Part shown: one piece after another, positions 1 through 6,211 of the stretch | Layout of the letters: the number at the start of each line of letters is the position of its first letter | How positions within the stretch are numbered: the first letter of the stretch is position 1 | From: Clostridiales bacterium | GTDB lineage: Bacteria; Bacillota; Clostridia; Lachnospirales; Lachnospiraceae | Reading direction: 5' to 3' | Assembly: GCA_021203115.1 (NCBI GenBank) | Contig: JAJQBV010000053.1 | Span: 1 to 7,639 of the forward strand | Length of the DNA stretch: 7,639 bases | Position numbers and translations under genes: made by a program | Notes under the pieces: model-generated | The model's database searches: none | What the model was told of the DNA's origin: nothing | The model's input: the letters and a program-made list of their open reading frames with translations, nothing else

Positions 1-143
1 TTATTTCTAAGGGGATATCTCATTTTGTTTTGTACTAAATATATTCTAACACTACCTTGCGATATTCAAGGACGAATATGCGGAAATTGTGGCTTCCAAC
101 TGGTAGGATATGGATTTTGTTGTGACAGAAAGGGTGATTAAAC
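1..143 (+). promoter_or_regulatory. AT-rich leader upstream of the operon
   Basis: This is the non-coding region in front of the first operon gene, and it is clearly more AT-rich than the genes that follow. It should contain the operon promoter, but I find no convincing -35/-10 pair. The best match is TTGTGG (87-92), 16 bases, then TATGGA (109-114), which is weak. A perfect 6-base inverted repeat, ATATTC-N6-GAATAT (62-79), could be an operator. A ribosome site, AAAGGGTGA (129-137), precedes the ATG at 144. The promoter may lie left of the window. Confidence 0.4.
62..79. repeat. Inverted repeat ATATTC-N6-GAATAT, possible operator
   Basis: The two 6-base arms (62-67 and 74-79) are perfectly complementary across the spacer AAGGAC, giving an 18-base dyad with the dimensions of a dimeric regulator site. 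It lies about 65 bases before the first start codon. The arms are AT-rich and short, so chance is a real alternative. Confidence 0.25.
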
Positions 144-1121
144 ATGAGTAAGAAGCCGGAGAGTTTAGCCGACATTAAAAAGATTGCTGTACTTGGAGCC
201 GGGACCATGGGTCCCGGCATCGCCCAGACCTTTGCCATGGGCGGTTATGAGGTTGTGATGTGGACGCGGAGCGAGAAGACCCGTGAGAAGGCAAAGGCCG
301 CGCTGCATGCCAGCCTGGAGACCTTCGCGAGAGAAGGCGAGATTAAGGCGGAGGAGGTCGAGGAGATCTACGGCCGCATCCATTTTGAACAGACGGTGGA
401 AGAGGCGGTCAAGGGCGCCGATTTCATCCAGGAGACGATCGTGGAGAACAGGGATGCCAAGGTTGCGCTCTATGAGCAGCTGGCAGCCTGTGTACCGGAG
501 AATGTGATTATCGCATCCAACACCTCTGCTATGAATATTTTTGAGGTGGTGCCGGAGAGCCTGCTGCCCCAGCAGATCATCTGCCACTGGTATGCTCCGC
601 CGGAGCTGATTCCTCTGGTGGAAGTCGTAAAAAGCGAGGAGGCGCCGGAAGTGTATGCACAGATCGCAGCGGAGTTTTTGGAAAAGTGCGGAAAGACGGT
701 TGCCCGCATGAAGAAATTTATCCAGGGGTACATCATCAACCGCCTGCAGCAGTGCCTGCACCGCGAAGTCTTCCATCTGATCGACAATGGCTACTGCGAT
801 GCGGAAGCGATTGACCTGGCGGCCAAGGCAAGCTTTATCCCGCGGGCGTGTGTCCTGGGGATTTGTAAACGAATTGACTTTGGCGGTGTCGATATGACAG
901 CCAATAACTATAGAAACCGCAGCTATACCATGCCGGAAAACGGAGATGAGATGCCGAAAGCGCTGGCGGATCTTGTGGAAGCCGGGGAGCTGGGCATCAA
1001 GACCGGCAAGGGATTTTATGATTACACCGGGGTGGACATGGATGAATTGAAAGCGAAGCGCGATAAGCAGCTGTTTGAAGTGTTCCGCCTGGAAAAGAAA
1101 TTCATGCAGGATCCGGTGTAA
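144..1121 (+). CDS. 3-hydroxyacyl-CoA dehydrogenase-family oxidoreductase
   Basis: A 325-residue cytoplasmic NAD(P)-dependent dehydrogenase expected to oxidise a 3-hydroxy acid or 3-hydroxyacyl-CoA to the 3-keto form. The Rossmann motif GAGTMG is at residues 18-23. The family's catalytic positions are visible: Ser128 (SNTSAMN), His148 (CHWYAPP), Glu160 (LVEVV) and Asn199 (IINRL). The C-terminal helical domain contains KTGKGFYDY, followed by a charged tail of about 30 residues. At 325 residues it is longer than classical 3-hydroxybutyryl-CoA dehydrogenases (about 280) and close to L-carnitine dehydrogenases and related free-acid enzymes. The second Rossmann strand ends in WTRS (40-43) rather than an acidic residue, which hints at NADP use (inference). 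The start is supported by AAAGGGTGA seven bases upstream. It is the first gene of the operon, 15 bases before the thiolase. The family is firm; the substrate is unknown. With a BKACE next door, a beta-hydroxy acid such as a carnitine-like compound is plausible. Confidence 0.88.
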   Translation: MSKKPESLADIKKIAVLGAGTMGPGIAQTFAMGGYEVVMWTRSEKTREKAKAALHASLETFAREGEIKAEEVEEIYGRIHFEQTVEEAVKGADFIQETIVENRDAKVALYEQLAACVPENVIIASNTSAMNIFEVVPESLLPQQIICHWYAPPELIPLVEVVKSEEAPEVYAQIAAEFLEKCGKTVARMKKFIQGYIINRLQQCLHREVFHLIDNGYCDAEAIDLAAKASFIPRACVLGICKRIDFGGVDMTANNYRNRSYTMPENGDEMPKALADLVEAGELGIKTGKGFYDYTGVDMDELKAKRDKQLFEVFRLEKKFMQDPV

Positions 1122-1136
1122 GGGGAGGATGAGCAG

Positions 1137-2339
1137 ATGAGAGATGTAGTGATCACCGAAGCCTGCCGTACCGCGGTGGGTAAGTTCGGTGGGACTTTGA
1201 AACCTTTGAATGCGGCGGATCTCGCGACTGCTGTGTTGAAAGGAGTTCTGGATCGCTCTCAGATTGACCCGGAGATGATTGATGAGGTGATCATGGGGCA
1301 CTGCAGACAGTGCGAGGACTATTCCAACACGGCCAGGGTTGCCGCCCTGCGGGCGGGTATTCCGGAAAAGGCGCCTGCGAGCACGGTGATGTACGCTTGT
1401 GCGTCCGGCATGCTGGCTACAGGTAATGCGTTCAATTCCATTGCTACCGGGCAGAATGACATCGTAATTGCCGGCGGTACGGAAAGCATGAGCAATGCGC
1501 CGTTTTACCTTTCTAATGCGCGCTGGGGTGTCGGCACCGGCACGACAGAGTTGAAGGATTCTCTGACTGAGGGACAGTTTAATTCACAGCCGCAGGACAT
1601 TTACGGCAGGTTTAATATGGGAATGACGGCTGAGAATGTGGCTGCAAAGATGAATATCAGCCGTGAGGATCAGGACGCTTTTGCACTGGAGAGCCAGCAG
1701 AAGGCACGGGCAGCGATTGACGCAGGACGTTTTGCGGATGAGATTATTCCTCTGACGGTTCCCCAGGGCAGGAAGAAACCGCCGGTTACGTTTGACACAG
1801 ACGAATTCCCGCGGGAGACGTCTATGGAGAAACTGGCGAAGCTGAATCCGGCATTCCAGCCGGAGGGCGGCACGGTGACAGCGGGGAACGCTTCCGGCCG
1901 AAACGATGGCGCTTCCGCGCTGTTGCTGATGGGCGCTGACAAAGCGCAGGAGCTGGGGCAGAAGCCGCTGGCCCGGATCCTCGGTGTGGCGAGTGCCGGT
2001 GTTGACCCGCGATATATGGGGCTGGGACCGGTTCCGGCGACACGTAAAGTGTTGAAGATGACCGGTCTGACATTGGATGACATCCAGCTGATTGAACTGA
2101 ATGAGGCCTTTGCAGCACAGTCCCTCGGATGTATCCGTGAACTGGGGCTGGAGGATCGCAGGGATATCATCAATGTCAACGGCGGTGCCATCGCGCTGGG
2201 ACATCCGATCGGATCCTCGGGAAGCCGCATCATTGTAACGCTGATCCATGAGATGCGTAAGCGCAATCTCCGTTACGGGCTTGCGACGCTCTGCATCGCA
2301 GGCGGCATGGGGATGGCGACTGTCGTCGAGGTCCTGTAA
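1137..2339 (+). CDS. Thiolase family acetyl-CoA C-acetyltransferase
   Basis: A 400-residue degradative or biosynthetic thiolase that interconverts acetoacetyl-CoA plus CoA with two acetyl-CoA (or a longer 3-ketoacyl-CoA equivalent). Visible active-site elements are the nucleophile Cys88 (YACASGM), the NEAFA motif at 322-326, His356 in GHPIGSSG, and Cys386 in [18 protein letters not shown] and MGLGPVPA are also typical of the family, and the length is normal. Two details differ from the usual form: the residue three before Cys88 is Met where most thiolases have Asn (VNxxC), and the first loop reads GHCRQCEDY (54-62), with two extra cysteines, instead of the common GNVLQAG type. GGGGAGG (1122-1128) lies eight bases before the ATG. 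In this operon it would split acetoacetyl-CoA derived from the BKACE product. The precise chain-length preference cannot be read from the sequence. Confidence 0.92.
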   Translation: MRDVVITEACRTAVGKFGGTLKPLNAADLATAVLKGVLDRSQIDPEMIDEVIMGHCRQCEDYSNTARVAALRAGIPEKAPASTVMYACASGMLATGNAFNSIATGQNDIVIAGGTESMSNAPFYLSNARWGVGTGTTELKDSLTEGQFNSQPQDIYGRFNMGMTAENVAAKMNISREDQDAFALESQQKARAAIDAGRFADEIIPLTVPQGRKKPPVTFDTDEFPRETSMEKLAKLNPAFQPEGGTVTAGNASGRNDGASALLLMGADKAQELGQKPLARILGVASAGVDPRYMGLGPVPATRKVLKMTGLTLDDIQLIELNEAFAAQSLGCIRELGLEDRRDIINVNGGAIALGHPIGSSGSRIIVTLIHEMRKRNLRYGLATLCIAGGMGMATVVEVL

Positions 2340-2365
2340 TCGATTGATTCGCAGTGAAAAACAAC

Positions 2366-2392
2366 AGCTGTCCCGTTGCTTCGAAGACAGCT
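2366..2392 (+). other. Intercistronic hairpin before the BKACE gene
   Basis: AGCTGTC (2366-2372) pairs perfectly with GACAGCT (2386-2392) around a 13-base loop. It is preceded by a run of A (2357-2361) and followed after a few bases by ATTTTG, so it resembles a weak terminator or attenuator. A short stem and interrupted T run make full termination unlikely. A processing or mRNA-stability element is an equal possibility. Confidence 0.35.
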
Positions 2393-2431
2393 CTGAAATT
2401 TTGTATGAGAATTGGAAAGGAAGGTCATATT

Positions 2432-3274
2432 ATGGCTAAAAAATTAATTATCACGGCCGCCCTGTGCGGTGCAGGAACGAAGAAATCCCAGACACCTTAT
2501 GTTCCGGTTATCCCGGAAGAGATTTCGGATGACGCGATTGCGTGTGCGAAGGCCGGTGCATCTGTTATTCATATTCATGTCCGCGACGATGAGGGAAACA
2601 ATACAATGTCGACGGAGCGTTTCACCGAAGTTGTGAACCTGATCCGTGAGAAGATGGCAAAGGAGAACGTGGACCTTGTTCTTAACCTTACAACTTCCGG
2701 ATCAAAATTCCCGGAGGATATGCGCCGTGCGCACCTTCCGATCTTAAAACCGGAGATGTGTTCCTATGATGCTCTGAGCATGAACTGGGCAAACAGCTAT
2801 ATTTTCTCCAACACACCGTCCTTCCTGGAGACACTCGGACATGAAGTTCAGGAGCTGGAGATCAAGCCGGAGTGCGAGATCTTCAACGGCGGAGATATGG
2901 GCAATATTGATTACTATGTGAAGAAGGGCGTTTTAAAAGCACCGGTGCATTACCAGTTTGTTCTCGGCGTGACCGGCGGAATGCCCGGGGATGCATCAAC
3001 ATTGGCTTACATGCTTCCGAGAATGCAGCCGGGTTCCACATGGTCCATCACCGGAATCGGAAGAGCTCATATGCCCTGCCTGCTCATGGGTCTTGCCCTG
3101 GGCTGCGACGGTATCCGCGTGGGTCTGGAGGATAATATTTATATGGAAAAGGGCGTCCTTGCTACCAATGTATCCCTCGTGGAGAGAGCAGTGAAGATCG
3201 CAGAGGATGCGGGGCGTGAGATTGCTACGGCGGCGGAAGCGCGCGAGATCCTTGGTCTGAAAAAACACATTTAG
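2432..3274 (+). CDS. Beta-keto acid cleavage enzyme (BKACE/Kce family, DUF849)
   Basis: A 280-residue TIM-barrel enzyme. The family condenses a beta-keto acid with acetyl-CoA to give acetoacetate and the CoA ester of the shortened acid, using a divalent metal, usually zinc. The metal site is visible as His47 and His49 in HIHVRD and Glu233 in RVGLEDN; Arg229 and Asp234 match the catalytic Arg226/Asp231 of characterised Kce. The residue matching Kce Glu14, which contacts the substrate amino group in 3-keto-5-aminohexanoate, is Gly15 here (CGAGTKK). The segment usually like GSxNF reads LSMNW (115-119). These changes suggest another substrate. The start at 2432 is chosen because AAAGGAAGG (2416-2424) lies seven bases upstream and family members begin with this MAKKLIITAA-type segment; an in-frame ATG at 2354 would add 26 unlike residues. 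The gene lies 92 bases after the thiolase, with a hairpin in the gap. The family assignment is firm and the substrate unknown. Confidence 0.93.
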   Translation: MAKKLIITAALCGAGTKKSQTPYVPVIPEEISDDAIACAKAGASVIHIHVRDDEGNNTMSTERFTEVVNLIREKMAKENVDLVLNLTTSGSKFPEDMRRAHLPILKPEMCSYDALSMNWANSYIFSNTPSFLETLGHEVQELEIKPECEIFNGGDMGNIDYYVKKGVLKAPVHYQFVLGVTGGMPGDASTLAYMLPRMQPGSTWSITGIGRAHMPCLLMGLALGCDGIRVGLEDNIYMEKGVLATNVSLVERAVKIAEDAGREIATAAEAREILGLKKHI

Positions 3275-3298
3275 TTTCAGATAACATAATTAATTCAT

Positions 3299-3348
3299 GA
3301 TGCCGGAGCAGGACTGGAGTGGTTTTTCAGGGGTTTTACTCCGGCATC
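3299..3348 (+). other. Intercistronic hairpin before the CoA-transferase gene
   Basis: A perfect 10-base stem, GATGCCGGAG (3299-3308) with CTCCGGCATC (3339-3348), encloses a 30-base loop containing two T runs. Only TTTA follows before the ribosome site AGGAGG (3352-3357), so it is not a standard terminator. An alternative pairing of GGAGT (3316-3320) with ACTCC (3338-3342) would break the main stem. It could attenuate or stabilise the message, or control access to the adjacent ribosome site. Confidence 0.5.
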
Positions 3349-3368
3349 TTTAGGAGGATTTATATAGT

Positions 3369-4823
3369 ATGGAACGGATATATTCTGCTTTAACAGCAAA
3401 GATAAGAAGCGCCGCGGAAGCGGTAGAGATTGTCCGCCCGGGGAGTGTAGTGGGATGCTCCGGATTCACTCTTGTAGGGGAGCCGAAAGTGGTGCCGAGG
3501 GAGATTGCAAAAATCGGGAAGGCGAAAGGGATCACCCTGCTTACGGGGGCGTCCGTGGGAGATGATATTGACGGGGAGCTGACCCGTTCCGGCTGCCTGA
3601 AGATGCGCTATCCGTATCAGAGCAATAAAACGCTCCGCAGCGCGATCAATGAAGGAACCGTGGGTTACTCGGATATCCATCTCAGCCACCTGCCGGAGTT
3701 CATAGACCGGGGAGGCATCCACATTGACGTGGCGGTCATTGAATGTGCGGCCGTATTGGAAGAGGGCATTGTCCCGACGGCCTCCGTGGGTGCGTCTGAC
3801 AGTATGGTCCGCATGGCAGACCGGGTGATCCTCGAGGTGAATGAATCCCTGCCATTGGATTTTTACGGCATGCATGATATCTATAATGCTGCCGGGGCAC
3901 CGATTCCGTTGACCGGCGCTACCGGCAGGATCGGCAGTAAAGTGATCCCCTGTGACCCTGCAAAGATTGCTGCGATCGTGAGGACAGACGAGCCCGGCAA
4001 ATGCCCGGTGTTCAGTGCTCCGGATACGGCCAGCGAGACGATCGGGTCGTACATCGTGGATTTCCTGAAACAGGAAGTGGCAGCGGGAAGGCAGCCGGAG
4101 TCGCTGTCGCCGATCCAGTCCGGTGTGGGCAGTGTGGCGAATGCCGTTCTGGCCGGTCTGGGCGACAGCGGGTTCTCGGGTTTTGAAATGTATACGGAAG
4201 TGCTCCAGGACTCCGCGCTGAACCTGATTCTGGACGGAAAAATGAAAGGGGCTTCCTCCACGGCAGTCTCCCTGTCTGAAAAATCGCTGAAAGATTTTTA
4301 TGAAAATATAGACAGCCTGAGGAATAAGATCGTGCTGCGCCCGCAGAAGATCTCCAATCATCCGGAGGTCGTGCGTCGCCTTGGTGTGATCGCGATGAAT
4401 ACGCCGATCGAGTGCGACATCTATGGGAATGTCAATTCGACGCATGTGATGGGTACCCGCATGATGAACGGTATCGGCGGGAGCGGGGATTTTGCCCGTA
4501 ATGCCGGGCTTACGATCTTTGCCACGGCATCCACGGCGAAAAAGGGAAGCATCAGCTGCATCGTGCCCATGTGTGCCCATGTAGACCACACGGAGCATGA
4601 CGTCCAGGTGATTGTGACGGAGCAGGGGCTGGCAGACCTGCGTTGGAAATCGCCGCGCCAGAGGGCGGAGCTGATCATTGAAAACTGTGCGCATCCGGAT
4701 TACCGCCCGATGCTGCGGGATTATTATCAGGCGGCATTAAAAAACGGGGGGCATACGCCGCATGACCTGCGGAATGCATTTGCGATGCATCAGAAATACC
4801 TGGATACCGGATCCATGCTGTAG
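3369..4823 (+). CDS. Acetyl-CoA hydrolase/transferase family CoA-transferase (Cat1/AarC type)
   Basis: A 484-residue single-chain class I CoA-transferase, resembling succinyl-CoA:acetate and related carboxylate CoA-transferases. It moves CoA between carboxylic acids through a glutamyl-CoA intermediate. The probable catalytic residue is Glu277 in MYTEVLQD. GVGSVANAVLAGL (252-264) and the glycine-rich GIGGSGDFARN loop in the C-terminal half are family hallmarks, and the length is close to the usual 500 or so. AGGAGG (3352-3357) lies 11 bases before the ATG. In the operon it could pass CoA from the BKACE acyl-CoA product, or from another donor, to acetoacetate or acetate, conserving the thioester bond (inference). 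Acetoacetate CoA-transferases are more often two-subunit AtoDA enzymes, so acetate may be the real acceptor. Acyl-CoA hydrolase activity is a less likely alternative. Confidence 0.9.
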   Translation: MERIYSALTAKIRSAAEAVEIVRPGSVVGCSGFTLVGEPKVVPREIAKIGKAKGITLLTGASVGDDIDGELTRSGCLKMRYPYQSNKTLRSAINEGTVGYSDIHLSHLPEFIDRGGIHIDVAVIECAAVLEEGIVPTASVGASDSMVRMADRVILEVNESLPLDFYGMHDIYNAAGAPIPLTGATGRIGSKVIPCDPAKIAAIVRTDEPGKCPVFSAPDTASETIGSYIVDFLKQEVAAGRQPESLSPIQSGVGSVANAVLAGLGDSGFSGFEMYTEVLQDSALNLILDGKMKGASSTAVSLSEKSLKDFYENIDSLRNKIVLRPQKISNHPEVVRRLGVIAMNTPIECDIYGNVNSTHVMGTRMMNGIGGSGDFARNAGLTIFATASTAKKGSISCIVPMCAHVDHTEHDVQVIVTEQGLADLRWKSPRQRAELIIENCAHPDYRPMLRDYYQAALKNGGHTPHDLRNAFAMHQKYLDTGSML

Positions 4824-4857
4824 GCGGCCGGAAAAAGAAAAGCATATTGTTTTAAAT

Positions 4858-4863
4858 GGAGGT
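4858..4863 (+). promoter_or_regulatory. Ribosome binding site of the small leader ORF
   Basis: GGAGGT, nine bases before ATG 4873, is a near-perfect Shine-Dalgarno sequence. It is too far (65 bases) to serve the permease start at 4929, so it implies initiation at 4873. Confidence 0.5.
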
Positions 4864-4872
4864 AACACGCAG

Positions 4873-4932
4873 ATGACAAAGATAGAAGGAGTGTACAAAA
4901 TGTGTAAAGAAAAAGGGAGGTGTCAGGCATGA
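4873..4932 (+). CDS. Possible 19-residue leader peptide coupled to the permease gene
   Basis: A short reading frame encodes MTKIEGVYKMCKEKGRCQA. It has its own strong ribosome site (GGAGGT, spacing nine), and its TGA (4930-4932) overlaps the permease ATG (4929-4931) as ATGA, the classic arrangement for translational coupling. The peptide is basic, with two cysteines and no membrane segment, and I recognise no family. It might set the level of permease translation, act as a regulatory leader peptide, or be a small partner protein. It could also be a chance frame, because the permease has its own ribosome site (GGGAGGT) inside it. No function is claimed. Confidence 0.45.
   Translation: MTKIEGVYKMCKEKGRCQA
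4915..4921 (+). promoter_or_regulatory. Ribosome binding site deciding the permease start at 4929
   Basis: GGGAGGT lies seven bases before ATG 4929. It overlaps the in-frame GTG at 4920, so that codon cannot be the start served by this site. Confidence 0.75.
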
Positions 4933-6167
4933 GTTATACGGCATCGCTTATTTCGTCTCTTTTCAGCACGGTATTTATCATTTTTGCCATTATGGTAGTC
5001 GGTTATCTGGTCGGGCGGATCACGATCAAGGGGGTATCGCTGGGTACGGCCGGCGTCCTTCTGGTGGCACTGGTTTACGGGGTCCTGGCGAGCTTTGTCC
5101 CTTATTTTACCGTAGGGGATAAAACGATCGTACTTTATTTGGCAGAGTCCGTCACATTGGAAAACGGCACGGTTTTAAGCGCGACATCCGGCCTGTTTTC
5201 CCTTGTGTCAAATATCGGGACCGCGTTGTTTGTCACCGCGGTCGGGCTGATCGCAGGGCCGAAGTTTTTCCGTATGTTTAACCGGAAGTCACTGAGTTAT
5301 ATCCTGATGGGCGTCGTGATCATTGCGATCGGGACAGTGGTCTCTGTCTGCATCATTCAGTTCAGCAATGATCCGAATGTGGATTCCAGCCTGGTGATCG
5401 GGCTGATGACCGGGGCGCTGACCAGTACGCCGGGATTTTCCGCGGCGAAAGAGGTGGCTGCTGATTCCGCCAAGGTTGCGGCCGGTTACGGCATCGCTTA
5501 TCTGTACGGTGTGATCGGGGTAGTGCTCTTCGTTCAGCTGCTCCCGCGGTTATTAAAGGTGGACATTGAGAAGGAACGCAATGAATTTGTGGCAGCGAAT
5601 GCGATTGAGGTAAAGCCGCTGACCAGGAAGCTGGTTAAGGTTGACGCGTATGAATTTTTTCCGTTCGGAATTACGATTATATTCGGCTGCCTGATTGGCG
5701 CTGTCAAAATTCCGGGAATCGGGTTTTCCCTCGGCACTTCCGGAGGTGTCCTGGTTGCAGGGCTGATCATCGGGCATTTCGGGCACATCGGGCCGTTTGA
5801 CTGCCGGATCAGCAAGTCGACGCTGAATTTCCTGCGTGAGCTCGGGCTGGTCTTCTTCCTGATCGGGGCGGGAGTCCCGGGAGGCGTGAATTTTATTTCC
5901 AATGTGAAACCGTCCTATTTCCTGTATGGCATTATTATCACGACGGTCCCGATGATCGTGGGATATATCCTGGCAAAATATGTATTCCGTTTAAGTATCT
6001 TTAACGCACTGGGATCCATCACCGGGGGTATGACCAGCACACCGGCGCTCGGAGCGTTGATCTCGACGGCGGGGACCGAGGATGTGTCGAGTTCCTACGC
6101 GGCGTCGTATCCGTTTGCGCTGTTCTGTATCGTGCTGGCAGCGCGAATTGTAGCCGGCGTGATGTGA
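4929..6167 (+). CDS. AspT/YidE-type exchanger permease without TrkA_C domains
   Basis: A 412-residue inner-membrane transporter of the aspartate:alanine exchanger (AAEx) fold. Two homologous halves are visible. SLGTAGVLLVALVYG (37-51) in the first half matches the SLGTSGGVLVAGLIIG segment of the second. GALTSTPGF (162-170) matches GGMTSTPAL, whose TSTP is at about 369-372. About ten hydrophobic segments are present. Characterised AspT and YidE proteins have roughly 550 residues with two cytoplasmic TrkA_C (RCK_C) domains between the halves; here only about 45 polar residues (around 203-247) link them. Both halves are intact, so this is a compact form rather than a truncation. The start at 4929 is chosen for its ribosome site; GTG 4920 would add three residues. 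The next gene overlaps its end if started at GTG 6164. In this operon it probably imports the acid substrate or exchanges it for the product (inference). Confidence 0.82.
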   Translation: MSYTASLISSLFSTVFIIFAIMVVGYLVGRITIKGVSLGTAGVLLVALVYGVLASFVPYFTVGDKTIVLYLAESVTLENGTVLSATSGLFSLVSNIGTALFVTAVGLIAGPKFFRMFNRKSLSYILMGVVIIAIGTVVSVCIIQFSNDPNVDSSLVIGLMTGALTSTPGFSAAKEVAADSAKVAAGYGIAYLYGVIGVVLFVQLLPRLLKVDIEKERNEFVAANAIEVKPLTRKLVKVDAYEFFPFGITIIFGCLIGAVKIPGIGFSLGTSGGVLVAGLIIGHFGHIGPFDCRISKSTLNFLRELGLVFFLIGAGVPGGVNFISNVKPSYFLYGIIITTVPMIVGYILAKYVFRLSIFNALGSITGGMTSTPALGALISTAGTEDVSSSYAASYPFALFCIVLAARIVAGVM

Positions 6168-6191
6168 ACAACAGAGTAGAAGTAGAATGGG

Positions 6192-6197
6192 AAGGAG
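6192..6197 (+). promoter_or_regulatory. Ribosome binding site of the YczE-like gene
   Basis: AAGGAG lies 14 bases before ATG 6212, a long but usable spacing. No ribosome site precedes the alternative GTG at 6164, which supports the later start. Confidence 0.5.
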
Positions 6198-6211
6198 TGG
6201 CGGCAGACAGT

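Noticed and set aside
46..62. Possible sigma-54 promoter ending in TTGCGA
   Set aside because: The -12-like TTGC is present, but the required GG of the -24 element is missing (TA at 47-48).
87..114. TTGTGG-16-TATGGA as the operon promoter
   Set aside because: Both boxes match consensus at only about half of their positions; mentioned in the leader but not called.
165..1301. A 378-codon open frame on the - strand opposite the dehydrogenase gene
   Set aside because: Shadow of a codon-biased gene; its translation is rich in His, Arg and Leu, has no recognisable domain, and the + strand protein is clearly real.
144..2339. Butyrate synthesis operon, suggested by thiolase plus 3-hydroxyacyl-CoA dehydrogenase
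   Set aside because: No crotonase, butyryl-CoA dehydrogenase or Etf genes are present, the dehydrogenase is not of the usual Hbd length or motif, and a BKACE gene follows instead.
2354..2431. Upstream ATG adding 26 residues to the BKACE
   Set aside because: The extension runs through the intercistronic hairpin, does not resemble the family N-terminus, and a strong ribosome site serves ATG 2432.
3285..3290. CATAAT as a -10 box for an internal promoter before the CoA-transferase gene
   Set aside because: No -35 match at 16-18 bases upstream.
3390..4694. A 434-codon open frame on the - strand opposite the CoA-transferase gene
   Set aside because: Same kind of shadow; composition rich in His and Arg, no motif, and overlaps a well-recognised enzyme.
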